Under the pieces are notes generated by a model. That model was not told the origin of the DNA. It saw only the letters and a program-made list of their open reading frames with translations, and ran no database searches. Positions 34,280 through 42,173 of a stretch of DNA of 64,000 nt are shown piece by piece. Origin of the DNA: SZAS-103 sp964449135 (GTDB taxonomy: Bacteria; Pseudomonadota; Gammaproteobacteria; Xanthomonadales; Xanthomonadaceae). The DNA lies in NCBI GenBank assembly GCA_964449135.1, contig CAYUXZ010000006.1, forward strand, positions 10,743 to 74,742, given 5' to 3'. Numbering within the stretch: position 1 is the first letter of the stretch; each line of letters begins with the position of its first letter. The translations under genes and the position numbers were made by a program.

Positions 34280-34531
34280 ATGGGCTGGATCCTGCTGCTG
34301 CTTGCCGCCGCGTGCTTCGCGGTCCTGTTCTTTACGAAGTCGTTCGCGCTGGGCGTGGTCTGCCTCCTTCTCTCGTTGTTGTTGACCTTGCTCGGAGCGC
34401 TGAGCCTGTTGTCAGGGCGCATGGCCGACAACAGCCAGGGCGAACTCACGCCAGCCGAGTTGCAAGCGCTACGCAACAGCATGAAACGGCCGGATCCGCC
34501 TTCGGCCGATCCCACAGCGAAGCACGATTGA
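34280..34531 (+). CDS. Small two-helix membrane protein, 83 aa
   Basis: An 83-residue protein with two hydrophobic helices (residues about 2-20 and 22-45) and a short polar C-terminal tail with prolines. I do not recognise a family. It follows fbp by 54 bp with a TACACT -10-like box in between, and precedes the phosphopantetheinyl transferase gene by 42 bp. Confidence 0.7.
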   Translation: MGWILLLLAAACFAVLFFTKSFALGVVCLLLSLLLTLLGALSLLSGRMADNSQGELTPAELQALRNSMKRPDPPSADPTAKHD

Positions 34532-34565
34532 GGAATCGGTGGATCCCGACGCTTCGGGATCGTGC
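34522..34565. other. Hairpin between small membrane gene and PPTase gene
   Basis: GATCCCGA (34542-34549) and TCGGGATC (34554-34561) form an 8-bp stem with a 4-nt loop; GCACGAT (34522-34528) and ATCGTGC (34559-34565) form a competing outer pair. It ends 8 nt before the ATG used for the transferase. It has no T-run; it could influence translation or mRNA ends. Confidence 0.4.
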
Positions 34566-34573
34566 TTGAACGC

Positions 34574-35248
34574 ATGGAATGGCAGCCCGTCACGCTCCCC
34601 GAACTGACCCGTGCACGCACGCTGCAGCGTGACGGACTGCATGTCTGGTGGTGGCCCGAAGCGCTGCAGCCGATCGCGGCATCACGCAGGCAACGCACGG
34701 ATCTCGTATTGCGTTACCTGCTCGCGCCGTACTTGCAGATTCCGCCGGATGCGCTGCGCTTCGGCCGTGAAGCCAAGGGTCGTCCATTCCTGTTGCACGC
34801 GGATGCGCCGGATTTCAATTTCAGCGACACGCGCGGCGGCAGCGTGCTCGCAGTCGCCGCGAACGGACGCGTGGGCATCGACATCGAGCGCCGCGATCGC
34901 GCGCCGCCCGTGCTCGCACTCGCCGAGCGCTGGTTCGCGCCGGACGAGGCGGCGACCCTGCGCGCGTGCGCCGAGCGCGACGAGAACATCGCACGGCTCG
35001 CCTTCCTGCGCGCATGGACCGCGAAGGAAGCCTCCTGCAAGGCCACCGGTACCGGCATCTACTCGTGGCTGCCAGCGTGGCGGTTCGCGATCGAAGCCGA
35101 AACGCCGGTGCCTATCGCGTTGCCTCCCAGTGCCGGAGACGCGGCGCGCTGGACGTTCAGGCGGCTCGTACCGGCGGACACGCACACGGTCGCGCTCGCC
35201 TGTTTCGACGCACCGCACATTCCGCGCTGTTTTTCCGTCGTCGAGTAA
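34574..35248 (+). CDS. 4'-phosphopantetheinyl transferase (Sfp type)
   Basis: A 224-residue Sfp/AcpT-like transferase, which attaches phosphopantetheine from CoA to carrier proteins. Magnesium and catalytic residues are seen in VGIDIERRD (Asp103, Glu105) and WTAKEASCKATG (Trp148, Lys151, Glu152, Lys156). The upstream block that usually reads FNxSHS is FNFSDTRGG, so the histidine is replaced. No polyketide, peptide synthetase or fatty acid synthase gene is nearby; targets must be elsewhere. ATG 34574 is taken; an in-frame GTG at 34562 is possible. The stop is 3 nt from the stop of the convergent cyclase gene. Confidence 0.88.
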   Translation: MEWQPVTLPELTRARTLQRDGLHVWWWPEALQPIAASRRQRTDLVLRYLLAPYLQIPPDALRFGREAKGRPFLLHADAPDFNFSDTRGGSVLAVAANGRVGIDIERRDRAPPVLALAERWFAPDEAATLRACAERDENIARLAFLRAWTAKEASCKATGTGIYSWLPAWRFAIEAETPVPIALPPSAGDAARWTFRRLVPADTHTVALACFDAPHIPRCFSVVE

Positions 35249-35251
35249 GGA

Positions 35252-38107
35252 TCAGGCCGCGGCGGCGACGCGGTTGCGGCCGCGCCGCTTGGCTTCGTAG
35301 AGCATCTCGTCGGCGATGCGTAGCAGCGCCTCGGCATCGCCCGCGTCCTGCGGCACCTGCGACGCAACGCCGATGCTGACGGTGACCATCGATTCGCCGC
35401 CGTCGAACAGCCTGCGCAACTGCTCCGCGCGTTGCTGCGCGCCATCCTTCGCCACGCCTGGCAGCAACAGGCAGAATTCCTCGCCGCCGTAGCGTGCGAG
35501 CAATTCACGTTGCGGATCGTGTCCTTCGGACAGTTTCCGGGCGACGGTTTTCAGCACCACGTCGCCGGCGAGGTGGCCGTGCCGGTCGTTGTACTGCTTG
35601 AAATGGTCTACGTCGATCATCAGCAACGCGATCGGCGTGCGCTGGTCGAGGCAGCGCCGCCATTCGCGCTGCAGGCCGGTTTCCAGCGCACGGCGGTTGG
35701 CGACGCCGGTCAGGCTGTCTTCGGTCGCCAGCTCGCCGAGCTTGCGGTTCGCGACCTCCAGGTCGGCCGTACGTTCGGCGATTTTCTGCTCGAGCTGCTG
35801 CTGCCGGTACGCGTAGATCCGGGCTTGGCGGTGTTCGCGCCACCGCATCAGCAGCAGCAGCGCGAGCAGGAACCCCAGCGCGGCGAGCAACCGCACGAGG
35901 GTGATCTGGTACCAGCGCGGCGCGATCGAAAAGGCGTAGTGCAGCGGTTCCACCTGGCGTCCGCTCGGCGTGCGGGCCTGCACTTCGATGTCGTACTTGC
36001 CCGGCTGGTCGAGTCCGGAAAAACCCAGCGTGGGCAATTCGCGCCAGTTGGTGTAGCCGGCGGTCAGGCCTGGCACGCGATAGCGGTATTCCACGCCCGG
36101 CTCCGGGCTGAACACCGAGAACTGCAGGCTGATCGCTTGATCCTGGGTGTATTCGTCTGGCGCATGAGCGCCCAGAGGCAGGCTCTTGCTGCTGCCGTCC
36201 GCGTCGATCCGATTGATCGCCGTCAATCGTACCGCCAGCGGTGCCGACGGCGGTGCCGCCTTGTCATCGGGACGGTACTGCAGCAGCGAACGCCAGACGC
36301 TCAATCGCAGCACGCCATCGCTGCCGTAACGCAACACGCTTTGCGAAGCCTGGTTCTGCGCGCCGAAATCCTCGCGCTTCCAATGCCCATCCGCGCCACG
36401 GCGGTACAGGCGGCTGCCGGTGTACGCGAACACACCGGCCGGCGTGCTCAGGATCTGGAAGGCGTTCGGGCTCTGCATGAAGGAGAACGGCTCGCCCGTG
36501 AACGGAACGAAGGCGCGGCCATCGAAACGGAACGCCTGCTTGCCGATCCCGACATAGACCGCGTCGACGAACGCATACACCTGCGGCGCCAGGTTCGGAT
36601 CCTGGGTGTAGCCGGGAGCATCGAGCCGGAACCGCTCGCGCTCGAGCAACTTCGCTCCGACCGGGTCGATCCGCCAACGTTCCGGCAGGCCGCGCGAGTT
36701 GTTGACCCAGAGCTCGCCCGCCGCGGTTTCGATCACCGTCTGCGACGCCAATTCGGGCGCGGGCAGCAGCGCGGCGAGCCGCCATTGATGCTCCTTGCGG
36801 CGCAGCACGAACACACCTTCGTCGCCAGGTGCGTACGCGAGGTCGTGGTCGTAGCGCGAACGCACGATCGAATAGACCGGCTGCTGGTGGTTGACGAGTT
36901 CGGTTTTCTTCCCGTCGTCGGCGATGACGTCGATGCCCTCGCCTTGCGCGACCAGCAGGCCGTCCTCGGTGCTAACCAGGTTGAAGACCTGCTTGCGGTG
37001 TTCCGAATCGATCCATTCGGTCTTGCGCGCGCCGTTGTCGTCGGACATGCGCACCAGCCCCAGCGAGCCCACCGCGAGCCAGAGCGCGCCGCGATGCAGC
37101 TCCGCATCGGCGACCACGCCGCCCAGGTCGCCGACGTCGATGCGCGACCACGGCGAGGGGATCTGCAACCGCGCCAGTTCGTCCTCGCTGACCGACCATA
37201 GGCCGTGGTCGGTGTCGTAATACAGGCCGGCGATGCTCGCGCGCGCGATCTTGTGCCTTGAAAGCAGGTGCGCGCCATCGTCGAAGTCGAGCAGGTCCCC
37301 GGTATTCGTCGCGACCACGAACCCGCCGTCGGGCAACTTGAGAATGTTGACGAAAATGCCCGCGTCGGCGGGAAGCGCCGGCACATCCAGCGCGCTCACG
37401 TGGCCGTCGCGCAAGCGGTAGAAACCGCCGACCGACAGAAGCAGCGCGCTATCGCCCTCGTCGATCAGGTCAATGCCGCGGTGACCTTTCATTGCTTCGC
37501 CGCCGGGCACCGGCGCCAGCTTGCCGTCCTCGAAGTGGCGCAAGCCCGCGTCCTTGTCGAGGTTGTACAACCCTCCATGCCAACCGCTGACGGAGCCTTC
37601 CTTCTCCGCCAGTGGCCATTGCCGGTGCGCGCCGCGGAAGCTGTAGAACAGCAGTCGGTTCTGCGCACGGAAATACACGCCGTCCTCGACCGCGACGATC
37701 GAAGACATCCAGCCCAACGCCCGATCCGCGCCCTTGAGCCCGAACGCGTCGCGCAGGTCGTGATAAACAGCGCGGCCGTCGGCAGCGGCTTCGATCCAGC
37801 CGAAGCTGTCGTAACCATCCAGATAGACGCGACCATCGCGCCCGCGCACGATCGTGGCGGCGCCCATGCCGCCGGGCAGCGGGATCGTCTCCCATTCGCG
37901 GCCCTGCATCCGCAGCATGCCGTCGCTATTGCCGATGTACAGGCGCCCCTCGGCGTCGCCGCCAATGCTGTACAGGTACGGTGTGGCCTTGAAGTCCGCG
38001 GGCGTGAACCGTTGCAGCAGCGGATCGCCCGGAAACGCGCCGGCGCCGGCGCAGCACAGCCACGCCGCTGCCAGGCTTCCCAGGATCGCCCGTATCACCC
38101 CTGCCAT
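35252..38107 (-). CDS. Sensor diguanylate cyclase with periplasmic propeller
   Basis: A 951-residue transmembrane protein that should make cyclic di-GMP. Signal peptide or first helix at residues 1-24. A long periplasmic part (about 30-640) carries repeats of the two-component-regulator-propeller kind (LYIGNSDGMLRM, VATNTGDLLDFDDG, GELWVNNSRGLPERW), then a Y_Y_Y domain (about 640-725, YRYRVPGLTAGYTNWRELPTLG). One TM helix lies at about 735-754, then a coiled coil and a GGDEF domain with active GGEEF (874-878) and DVDHFKQYND. The inhibitory RxxD site is replaced by PQRE, so product inhibition is probably weak. The ligand is unknown. Confidence 0.9.
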   Translation of the reverse strand: MAGVIRAILGSLAAAWLCCAGAGAFPGDPLLQRFTPADFKATPYLYSIGGDAEGRLYIGNSDGMLRMQGREWETIPLPGGMGAATIVRGRDGRVYLDGYDSFGWIEAAADGRAVYHDLRDAFGLKGADRALGWMSSIVAVEDGVYFRAQNRLLFYSFRGAHRQWPLAEKEGSVSGWHGGLYNLDKDAGLRHFEDGKLAPVPGGEAMKGHRGIDLIDEGDSALLLSVGGFYRLRDGHVSALDVPALPADAGIFVNILKLPDGGFVVATNTGDLLDFDDGAHLLSRHKIARASIAGLYYDTDHGLWSVSEDELARLQIPSPWSRIDVGDLGGVVADAELHRGALWLAVGSLGLVRMSDDNGARKTEWIDSEHRKQVFNLVSTEDGLLVAQGEGIDVIADDGKKTELVNHQQPVYSIVRSRYDHDLAYAPGDEGVFVLRRKEHQWRLAALLPAPELASQTVIETAAGELWVNNSRGLPERWRIDPVGAKLLERERFRLDAPGYTQDPNLAPQVYAFVDAVYVGIGKQAFRFDGRAFVPFTGEPFSFMQSPNAFQILSTPAGVFAYTGSRLYRRGADGHWKREDFGAQNQASQSVLRYGSDGVLRLSVWRSLLQYRPDDKAAPPSAPLAVRLTAINRIDADGSSKSLPLGAHAPDEYTQDQAISLQFSVFSPEPGVEYRYRVPGLTAGYTNWRELPTLGFSGLDQPGKYDIEVQARTPSGRQVEPLHYAFSIAPRWYQITLVRLLAALGFLLALLLLMRWREHRQARIYAYRQQQLEQKIAERTADLEVANRKLGELATEDSLTGVANRRALETGLQREWRRCLDQRTPIALLMIDVDHFKQYNDRHGHLAGDVVLKTVARKLSEGHDPQRELLARYGGEEFCLLLPGVAKDGAQQRAEQLRRLFDGGESMVTVSIGVASQVPQDAGDAEALLRIADEMLYEAKRRGRNRVAAAA

Positions 38108-38302
38108 CGACGCAGTATGCGGCGCGAAACGCCGCAATTGAAGGCCACGCAAGGCTTTCCGCGGCGATAGCACCGTGTTTTTTCGGGTTGTGTGAACCCG
38201 GTCACGCCCGACGGCTCGGTGCGCGCGCCGTCGATTCCCATGGCGTCACGCGAAGGACGCGCGGTCGCCAACGGGCGCCGGTTCCGGATCCCGGCGAACT
38301 GC

Positions 38303-38308
38303 TAGGCT
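38303..38308 (+). promoter_or_regulatory. pdxJ: Possible -10 box very close to pdxJ start
   Basis: TGCTAGGCT forms an extended -10 with TAGGCT at 38303-38308, only 6 nt before the ATG at 38315. If used, the transcript would be leaderless. No -35 box is clear. The rest of the 207-bp gap upstream shows only a short hairpin, CGGGTT-N5-AACCCG (38184-38200). Confidence 0.35.
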
Positions 38309-38314
38309 AACCCG

Positions 38315-39082
38315 ATGCGCGAATCGGGCACGCTGCTGAGCGTCAACCTCAACAAGATCGCGGTGCTGCGCAATTCGCGCGGAGGCGGACGACCCGACCT
38401 TCGTCGCGCGGCCGAGACCGTGATTGCCGCCGGCGCCGGCGGCATCACGGTGCATCCGCGGCCCGACCAGCGCCATATCCGCCCGGACGATGTGCTGCTG
38501 CTCGCCGAGATTTGCCACGGCCGCGTCGAGTTCAACATCGAAGGCAACCCGTTCGCGCCCGCGCGCGGCGGTTACCCGGGATTGCTGCGCTTGGCCGAGC
38601 TCGCGCGTCCGGACCAGGTGACTTTCGTCCCGGATGGCGACGGGCAGATCACCTCCGACCACGGATTCGACCTGTCTCGCGATGGCGGACGCCTGGTCCC
38701 GGTGATCCGTTCGCACGTGGATCTGGACTGCCGCGTGTCGTTGTTCATGGATTGCGATTCGCCCGACATCGAGCGCGCCGCGGAAATGGGCGCGTCGCGG
38801 ATCGAGCTGTACACCGGGCCTTATGCGCTGGCGCACGCGAATGGCAATGCCGCGCACGAACTCGCTCTGTGCGCGCAAGCCGCGCGGCGTGCGCGTGCGG
38901 TCGGGCTCGGCGTCAACGCCGGCCACGACCTCGATCAGGCGAATCTGGGCGACCTGCTGCGCGCCGCGCCGGAAATCGCCGAAGTGTCGATCGGGCACGC
39001 GCTGATCGACGAGGCGCTCTACGCCGGACTCGAGGCGACCGTCGCCGGCTACTTGCAGGTTATCTCCGCGGCGCGCGCCTGA
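38315..39082 (+). CDS. pdxJ: Pyridoxine 5'-phosphate synthase
   Basis: A 255-residue TIM-barrel enzyme that condenses deoxyxylulose 5-phosphate with 3-amino-1-hydroxyacetone phosphate in vitamin B6 synthesis. Blocks seen: SVNLNKIAVLRNSRG, AGAGGITVHPRPDQRHI (catalytic histidine), VEFNIEGNPF, VTFVPDG, SLFMDCD, ELYTGPYA and VGLGVNAGHDLDQAN. Length is slightly longer than the E. coli enzyme (243). It is convergent with the third exbD gene, 32 bp apart, which matches the tonB-to-pdxJ neighbourhood of Xanthomonas, though orientation may differ. Confidence 0.96.
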   Translation: MRESGTLLSVNLNKIAVLRNSRGGGRPDLRRAAETVIAAGAGGITVHPRPDQRHIRPDDVLLLAEICHGRVEFNIEGNPFAPARGGYPGLLRLAELARPDQVTFVPDGDGQITSDHGFDLSRDGGRLVPVIRSHVDLDCRVSLFMDCDSPDIERAAEMGASRIELYTGPYALAHANGNAAHELALCAQAARRARAVGLGVNAGHDLDQANLGDLLRAAPEIAEVSIGHALIDEALYAGLEATVAGYLQVISAARA

Positions 39083-39114
39083 GCAGCAACGAGGGTGTCG
39101 CGCCGAAGCTAGGA

Positions 39115-39528
39115 TCAGCGCCTGCTGTCGTCAACGAACCCGATCCGGACCAACCCCGCGTTTTTCGCGTCTGCGAGCACGCTCGCGAGAACCGCATACT
39201 GCGCGTCGCGGTCGGCGTCGATCTCGATCACCGGTTGCTGTTGCGGAACGGCATAGCGTTCGGCTTCGACTTTCATCACGCCGGGCAACGCGACCAAAGG
39301 CACTGCGCTGTCGTTCCAGGTGATCGCGCCGTCCGCAGCGATCTTCAATGCGATGGATTGTGCGGGCGGCGGAAGATGCGGGCCGACCTGCGGCAGTTCC
39401 ACGCCGATCGGATAGGTCCGCGGCGGCATCGTGATCATGAAGATCACGAGTAGCACCAGCATCACGTCGACCAGCGGCGTGATGTTCATCTCCACCATCC
39501 GCCCCGTGCTGCCACTTGCGAAAGCCAT
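39115..39528 (-). CDS. exbD: ExbD/TolR-type protein, third copy
   Basis: A 137-residue inner membrane protein of the ExbD/TolR family, which couples the proton motive force to TonB. One TM helix carries the essential aspartate in NITPLVDVMLVLLVIFMIT; the periplasmic domain includes VEIDADRDAQYAVLASVLADAKNAGLVRIGFVDD split over the last 45 residues. It is closest to the second exbD copy (shared VIxIDADxDAxY and AKNAGLV). ATG 39528 has GGGAG 7 nt upstream. A terminator separates it from the second copy, so it may be expressed less or separately. Confidence 0.88.
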   Translation of the reverse strand: MAFASGSTGRMVEMNITPLVDVMLVLLVIFMITMPPRTYPIGVELPQVGPHLPPPAQSIALKIAADGAITWNDSAVPLVALPGVMKVEAERYAVPQQQPVIEIDADRDAQYAVLASVLADAKNAGLVRIGFVDDSRR

Positions 39529-39604
39529 GGCGTTCTCCCGCGACCGGGTTCTGCCAACCCTACTGCGATTCGATGCGCGCTGGTAGCCCCTTTTCCGCGA
39601 CAAA

Positions 39605-39631
39605 CAAAAAAGGCCGCTCGAGGGCGGCCTT
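39605..39631 (-). terminator. Terminator between second and third exbD genes
   Basis: On the minus strand AAGGCCGC (39631-39624) pairs with GCGGCCTT (39617-39610) around a 6-nt loop, and a run of T residues follows (39611-39606). It is positioned to end the tonB-exbB-exbD-exbD transcript before the third exbD. Confidence 0.88.
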
Positions 39632-39651
39632 CAGTTGATTGACGCGACAAG

Positions 39652-40074
39652 TTATTTCTGGCCGTTGTCCACGAATCCGATCTTGACCAAGCCCGCGTTC
39701 TTCGCGTCCGCGAGGACCAGCGCGAGAGTGTCGTAGGTGGCGTCCTGGTCGGCGTCGATCTGGATCACCGGCTGGTCGGCCTCGTTGGTGTAGCGTTCGG
39801 CCTCGACCCTCATGACGCCGGTAAGCGCGCTCATCGGGGTCACCGCGTTGTTCCACGTGACCTGGCCGTTCGCGTCGATCCGCAGGTCGATCGGATTGGC
39901 TTTCACGGGGGGCGGCGGAATCTTCGAGGGCTGCGGCAGGTCCACGCCGAGCGGATAGGTTTCCGGCGGCATCGTGACCATGAAGATGATCAGCAGCACG
40001 AGCAGCACGTCCACAAGGGGCGTGACGTTCATGTCCACCAACGGTCCGTTGCTGTTGCCTGTGGAAAATGCCAT
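39652..40074 (-). CDS. exbD2: Biopolymer transport protein ExbD, second copy
   Basis: A 140-residue ExbD with the TM segment NVTPLVDVLLVLLIIFMVT and its proton-path aspartate, and a periplasmic domain ending AKNAGLVKIGFVDNGQK. It resembles ExbD2 of the Xanthomonas tonB-exbB-exbD1-exbD2 operon. It starts 21 bp after the first exbD stop on the same strand and is followed by a strong terminator. Confidence 0.93.
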   Translation of the reverse strand: MAFSTGNSNGPLVDMNVTPLVDVLLVLLIIFMVTMPPETYPLGVDLPQPSKIPPPPVKANPIDLRIDANGQVTWNNAVTPMSALTGVMRVEAERYTNEADQPVIQIDADQDATYDTLALVLADAKNAGLVKIGFVDNGQK

Positions 40075-40095
40075 GACGGGATGCTCGCGCGCTCG

Positions 40096-40521
40096 TTAGA
40101 AGTGATGCTGGCCATGCGGGGCCGAAACGAAACCGACCTTCAGCACGCCGGCGTTCTTGGCGGTGCGGACCACCGACCAGATCGTGCCGTAGCGCGTGGT
40201 CTTGTCGCCGCGGACGTCCACCTCGGGCTGCGGTTCGCGCTGCGCGATCGTGCCGAGGTTCTGCTCGAGCTTGGCCTGGTCCACCGGCTCGTCATTCCAG
40301 TACAGGCTGCCGTCGGACTTGACGGTGACCGTGACCGGCGGCTGCTTGAGCGGATCGGGTTTCTTGCTGAGCACCGCGTTGGGCAGCTTCACCTCGATCT
40401 TGTGCTTCATCAGCGGGGTGGTGATCATGAAGATGATCAGCAGCACCAGCATCACGTCCACGAGGGGCGTGACGTTGATCGAGGCCATGGGGCCGCCGCT
40501 GTCGTTGCTGCTGAAGGCCAT
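40096..40521 (-). CDS. exbD1: Biopolymer transport protein ExbD, first copy
   Basis: A 141-residue ExbD. TM segment NVTPLVDVMLVLLIIFMIT holds the conserved aspartate; the periplasmic part begins MKHKIEVKLPNAVLS and includes DGSLYWNDEPVD and RGDKTTRYGTIW. It differs from the other two copies in its periplasmic domain, which fits the distinct ExbD1 role known from Xanthomonas. It lies 31 bp downstream of exbB. Confidence 0.94.
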   Translation of the reverse strand: MAFSSNDSGGPMASINVTPLVDVMLVLLIIFMITTPLMKHKIEVKLPNAVLSKKPDPLKQPPVTVTVKSDGSLYWNDEPVDQAKLEQNLGTIAQREPQPEVDVRGDKTTRYGTIWSVVRTAKNAGVLKVGFVSAPHGQHHF

Positions 40522-40552
40522 TTTCCGGCTCCGTTACGTGTCCCGTCGACGC

Positions 40553-41332
40553 TTACGCGCCGACGCGGGAACCGGTCGCGAAGAAGTCGTGCAGGTCGTG
40601 CGCGAACGCATCGAACTGCGAGTTGGTCACGCGGTTCTGGCGCACGAAGAAGTTGTACGCGAGCACCGCGGGAATCGCGACGAACAGGCCGAGCGCGGTC
40701 ATGATCAGCGCCTCGCCCACCGGGCCGGCTACCGCGCCGATCGAGGATTCACCCGATTGGCCGATGCTGATCAGCGCGTGGTAGATGCCCCAGACGGTGC
40801 CGAGCAGGCCCACGAACGGCGCGGTCGAGCCGACCGTGGCGAGCAGGGTCAGGCCGTTCTCGAGGCCTTCGCTTTCGCGGCTCACGGCCTGGCGCAGGGC
40901 GCGGTCAATGAACTCCGATCGGTTCAACGCGCCGGTCAGGCGGCCGCCTTCGTTGCGCTGGTGGTGCGCGGCGGCTTCGGCGCAGTCGAGCGCGATCTTC
41001 GAGAAAGGCTCGCTCTTGGGCTGCTGCTCCATGAACTGGATCGCGTCCTGCGCGTTCGGGGTTTCCCAGAACGTGCGGATCACCTTGTCGGTGCGCGCGC
41101 GGATGCGCACGTTCCGGAAGATGTTGACCATCATGTAGAACAGCGAGCCCATCGACATCGTGACCAGCACGATGAACACCAGCAGGCCGACGACGTTGTC
41201 GCCGGATGTGAAGGTGCCCCACATGTGGCCGAAGCCGATGTTGTTGAAGCCTTCGGCCGCCGATGCCGCGGGCGCAGCCGCCGGGGTGGTGGCCGCAGCG
41301 GCCGTCGTGGTGTTGGGATCCTGCAGCATCAT
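40553..41332 (-). CDS. exbB: Proton channel protein ExbB (MotA/TolQ/ExbB family)
   Basis: A 259-residue inner membrane protein with three TM helices. After an Ala/Thr-rich N-terminus, helix 1 is VVGLLVFIVLVTMSMGSLFY; the conserved block LLATVGSTAPFVGLLGTVWGIYHAL and GPVGEALIMTALGLFVAIPAVLAYN form helices 2 and 3. It forms the pentameric channel that with ExbD energises TonB. The gene lies 36 bp after tonB. Confidence 0.95.
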   Translation of the reverse strand: MMLQDPNTTTAAAATTPAAAPAASAAEGFNNIGFGHMWGTFTSGDNVVGLLVFIVLVTMSMGSLFYMMVNIFRNVRIRARTDKVIRTFWETPNAQDAIQFMEQQPKSEPFSKIALDCAEAAAHHQRNEGGRLTGALNRSEFIDRALRQAVSRESEGLENGLTLLATVGSTAPFVGLLGTVWGIYHALISIGQSGESSIGAVAGPVGEALIMTALGLFVAIPAVLAYNFFVRQNRVTNSQFDAFAHDLHDFFATGSRVGA

Positions 41333-41368
41333 GGCCTGGCCTTTAGGTTGAGTCGGTGTTGGTTGGGG

Positions 41369-42040
41369 TTACTGGTTGGGATTGGTGAAATCGACGGGAA
41401 CACGCGCGGTGCTCGGCACGCGTCGGCCGTTTTCCATCTTCGGCGTAAACCGCCATTTCATCGCAGCGTCCTTCGCAGCACGCTCGAAATGCGTGTTGTG
41501 GCAGCCTTTTTCGGTGTTGACCCCGGTCGGTTCGCCGTCCTCATTGACGCTCACGAGCAACACGAGCGAACACGACTCGCCGTTGTTGAGCTCCTCGCGC
41601 GGGAAATCCGGCATGTGCTTGAGCTTCCACGCGATGTCCACGGCCGCTTCGACCGTCTGCGCGGCAACCGGCGGTGCCGGCGGCGCCGGCGGCGGCGCCT
41701 CCTTCGACATGAAGTTCGGCGTATCGGTAACAACCGGCGGGGTCGGTGGCGGCGGCGGGATGTTCCGCTGCGGCGGCGGCGGCACTTCCTTGGGCGGCGG
41801 CGCCTTGACCTGCTCCGGCGGCGGCGGCGGCGGCGGCGGCGGCTTCGGCGGCGGCTCGATGATCGTCGCGTTGGTCTTCTGGCTCTGGTCCTTGTCCTGC
41901 TCCGGTGCCGCGGGCGGTACCAGCAGCATCATGAACAACGCCGCCTCGACGGTGATCGCGAATGCGATGCCGGCGACTCGCCCCCAATTCAACGTCTCGG
42001 GCAGGTTGTCGTAGCGGGATTGGAAGGTCGTTTGCGTCAT
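41369..42040 (-). CDS. tonB: Energy transducer TonB
   Basis: A 223-residue TonB. One N-terminal membrane anchor (about residues 22-43, VAGIAFAITVEAALFMMLLV), then a strongly proline-rich spacer (about 62-125, with a run of nine prolines in PPPPPPPPPE) and a C-terminal TonB domain (about 130-220, WKLKHMPDFPREELNN and KWRFTPKMENGRRV). It transmits energy from ExbB/ExbD to outer membrane receptors. First gene of the cluster, with a promoter upstream. The C-terminal domain carries two cysteines (SCSLV, KGCHNTH) that could form a disulfide. Confidence 0.93.
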   Translation of the reverse strand: MTQTTFQSRYDNLPETLNWGRVAGIAFAITVEAALFMMLLVPPAAPEQDKDQSQKTNATIIEPPPKPPPPPPPPPEQVKAPPPKEVPPPPQRNIPPPPPTPPVVTDTPNFMSKEAPPPAPPAPPVAAQTVEAAVDIAWKLKHMPDFPREELNNGESCSLVLLVSVNEDGEPTGVNTEKGCHNTHFERAAKDAAMKWRFTPKMENGRRVPSTARVPVDFTNPNQ

Positions 42041-42117
42041 GCGCTGAGTGGGCGTCGGGTGCGTGCGGCCGTTTTCCTTCGGGTCCGCCCCTGCTTTTGC
42101 GGGTGCGGGAAATTACA

Positions 42118-42145
42118 AGCTTATCGCAAACCCGCAAGGCGTCAA
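42118..42145 (-). promoter_or_regulatory. tonB: Promoter of the tonB operon
   Basis: TTGACG (42145-42140), a 16-nt gap and TAAGCT (42123-42118), about 77 nt before the ATG. No convincing Fur box (GATAATGATAATCATTATC-like) is seen, so iron control is not evident here. Confidence 0.5.
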
Positions 42146-42173
42146 ACACCGGGGCTTGGTTCTGCCATGGGAG

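Noticed and set aside
41810..41850. GGC-rich repeat tract
   Set aside because: It is the proline-run coding region of tonB on the minus strand, not a separate repeat element.
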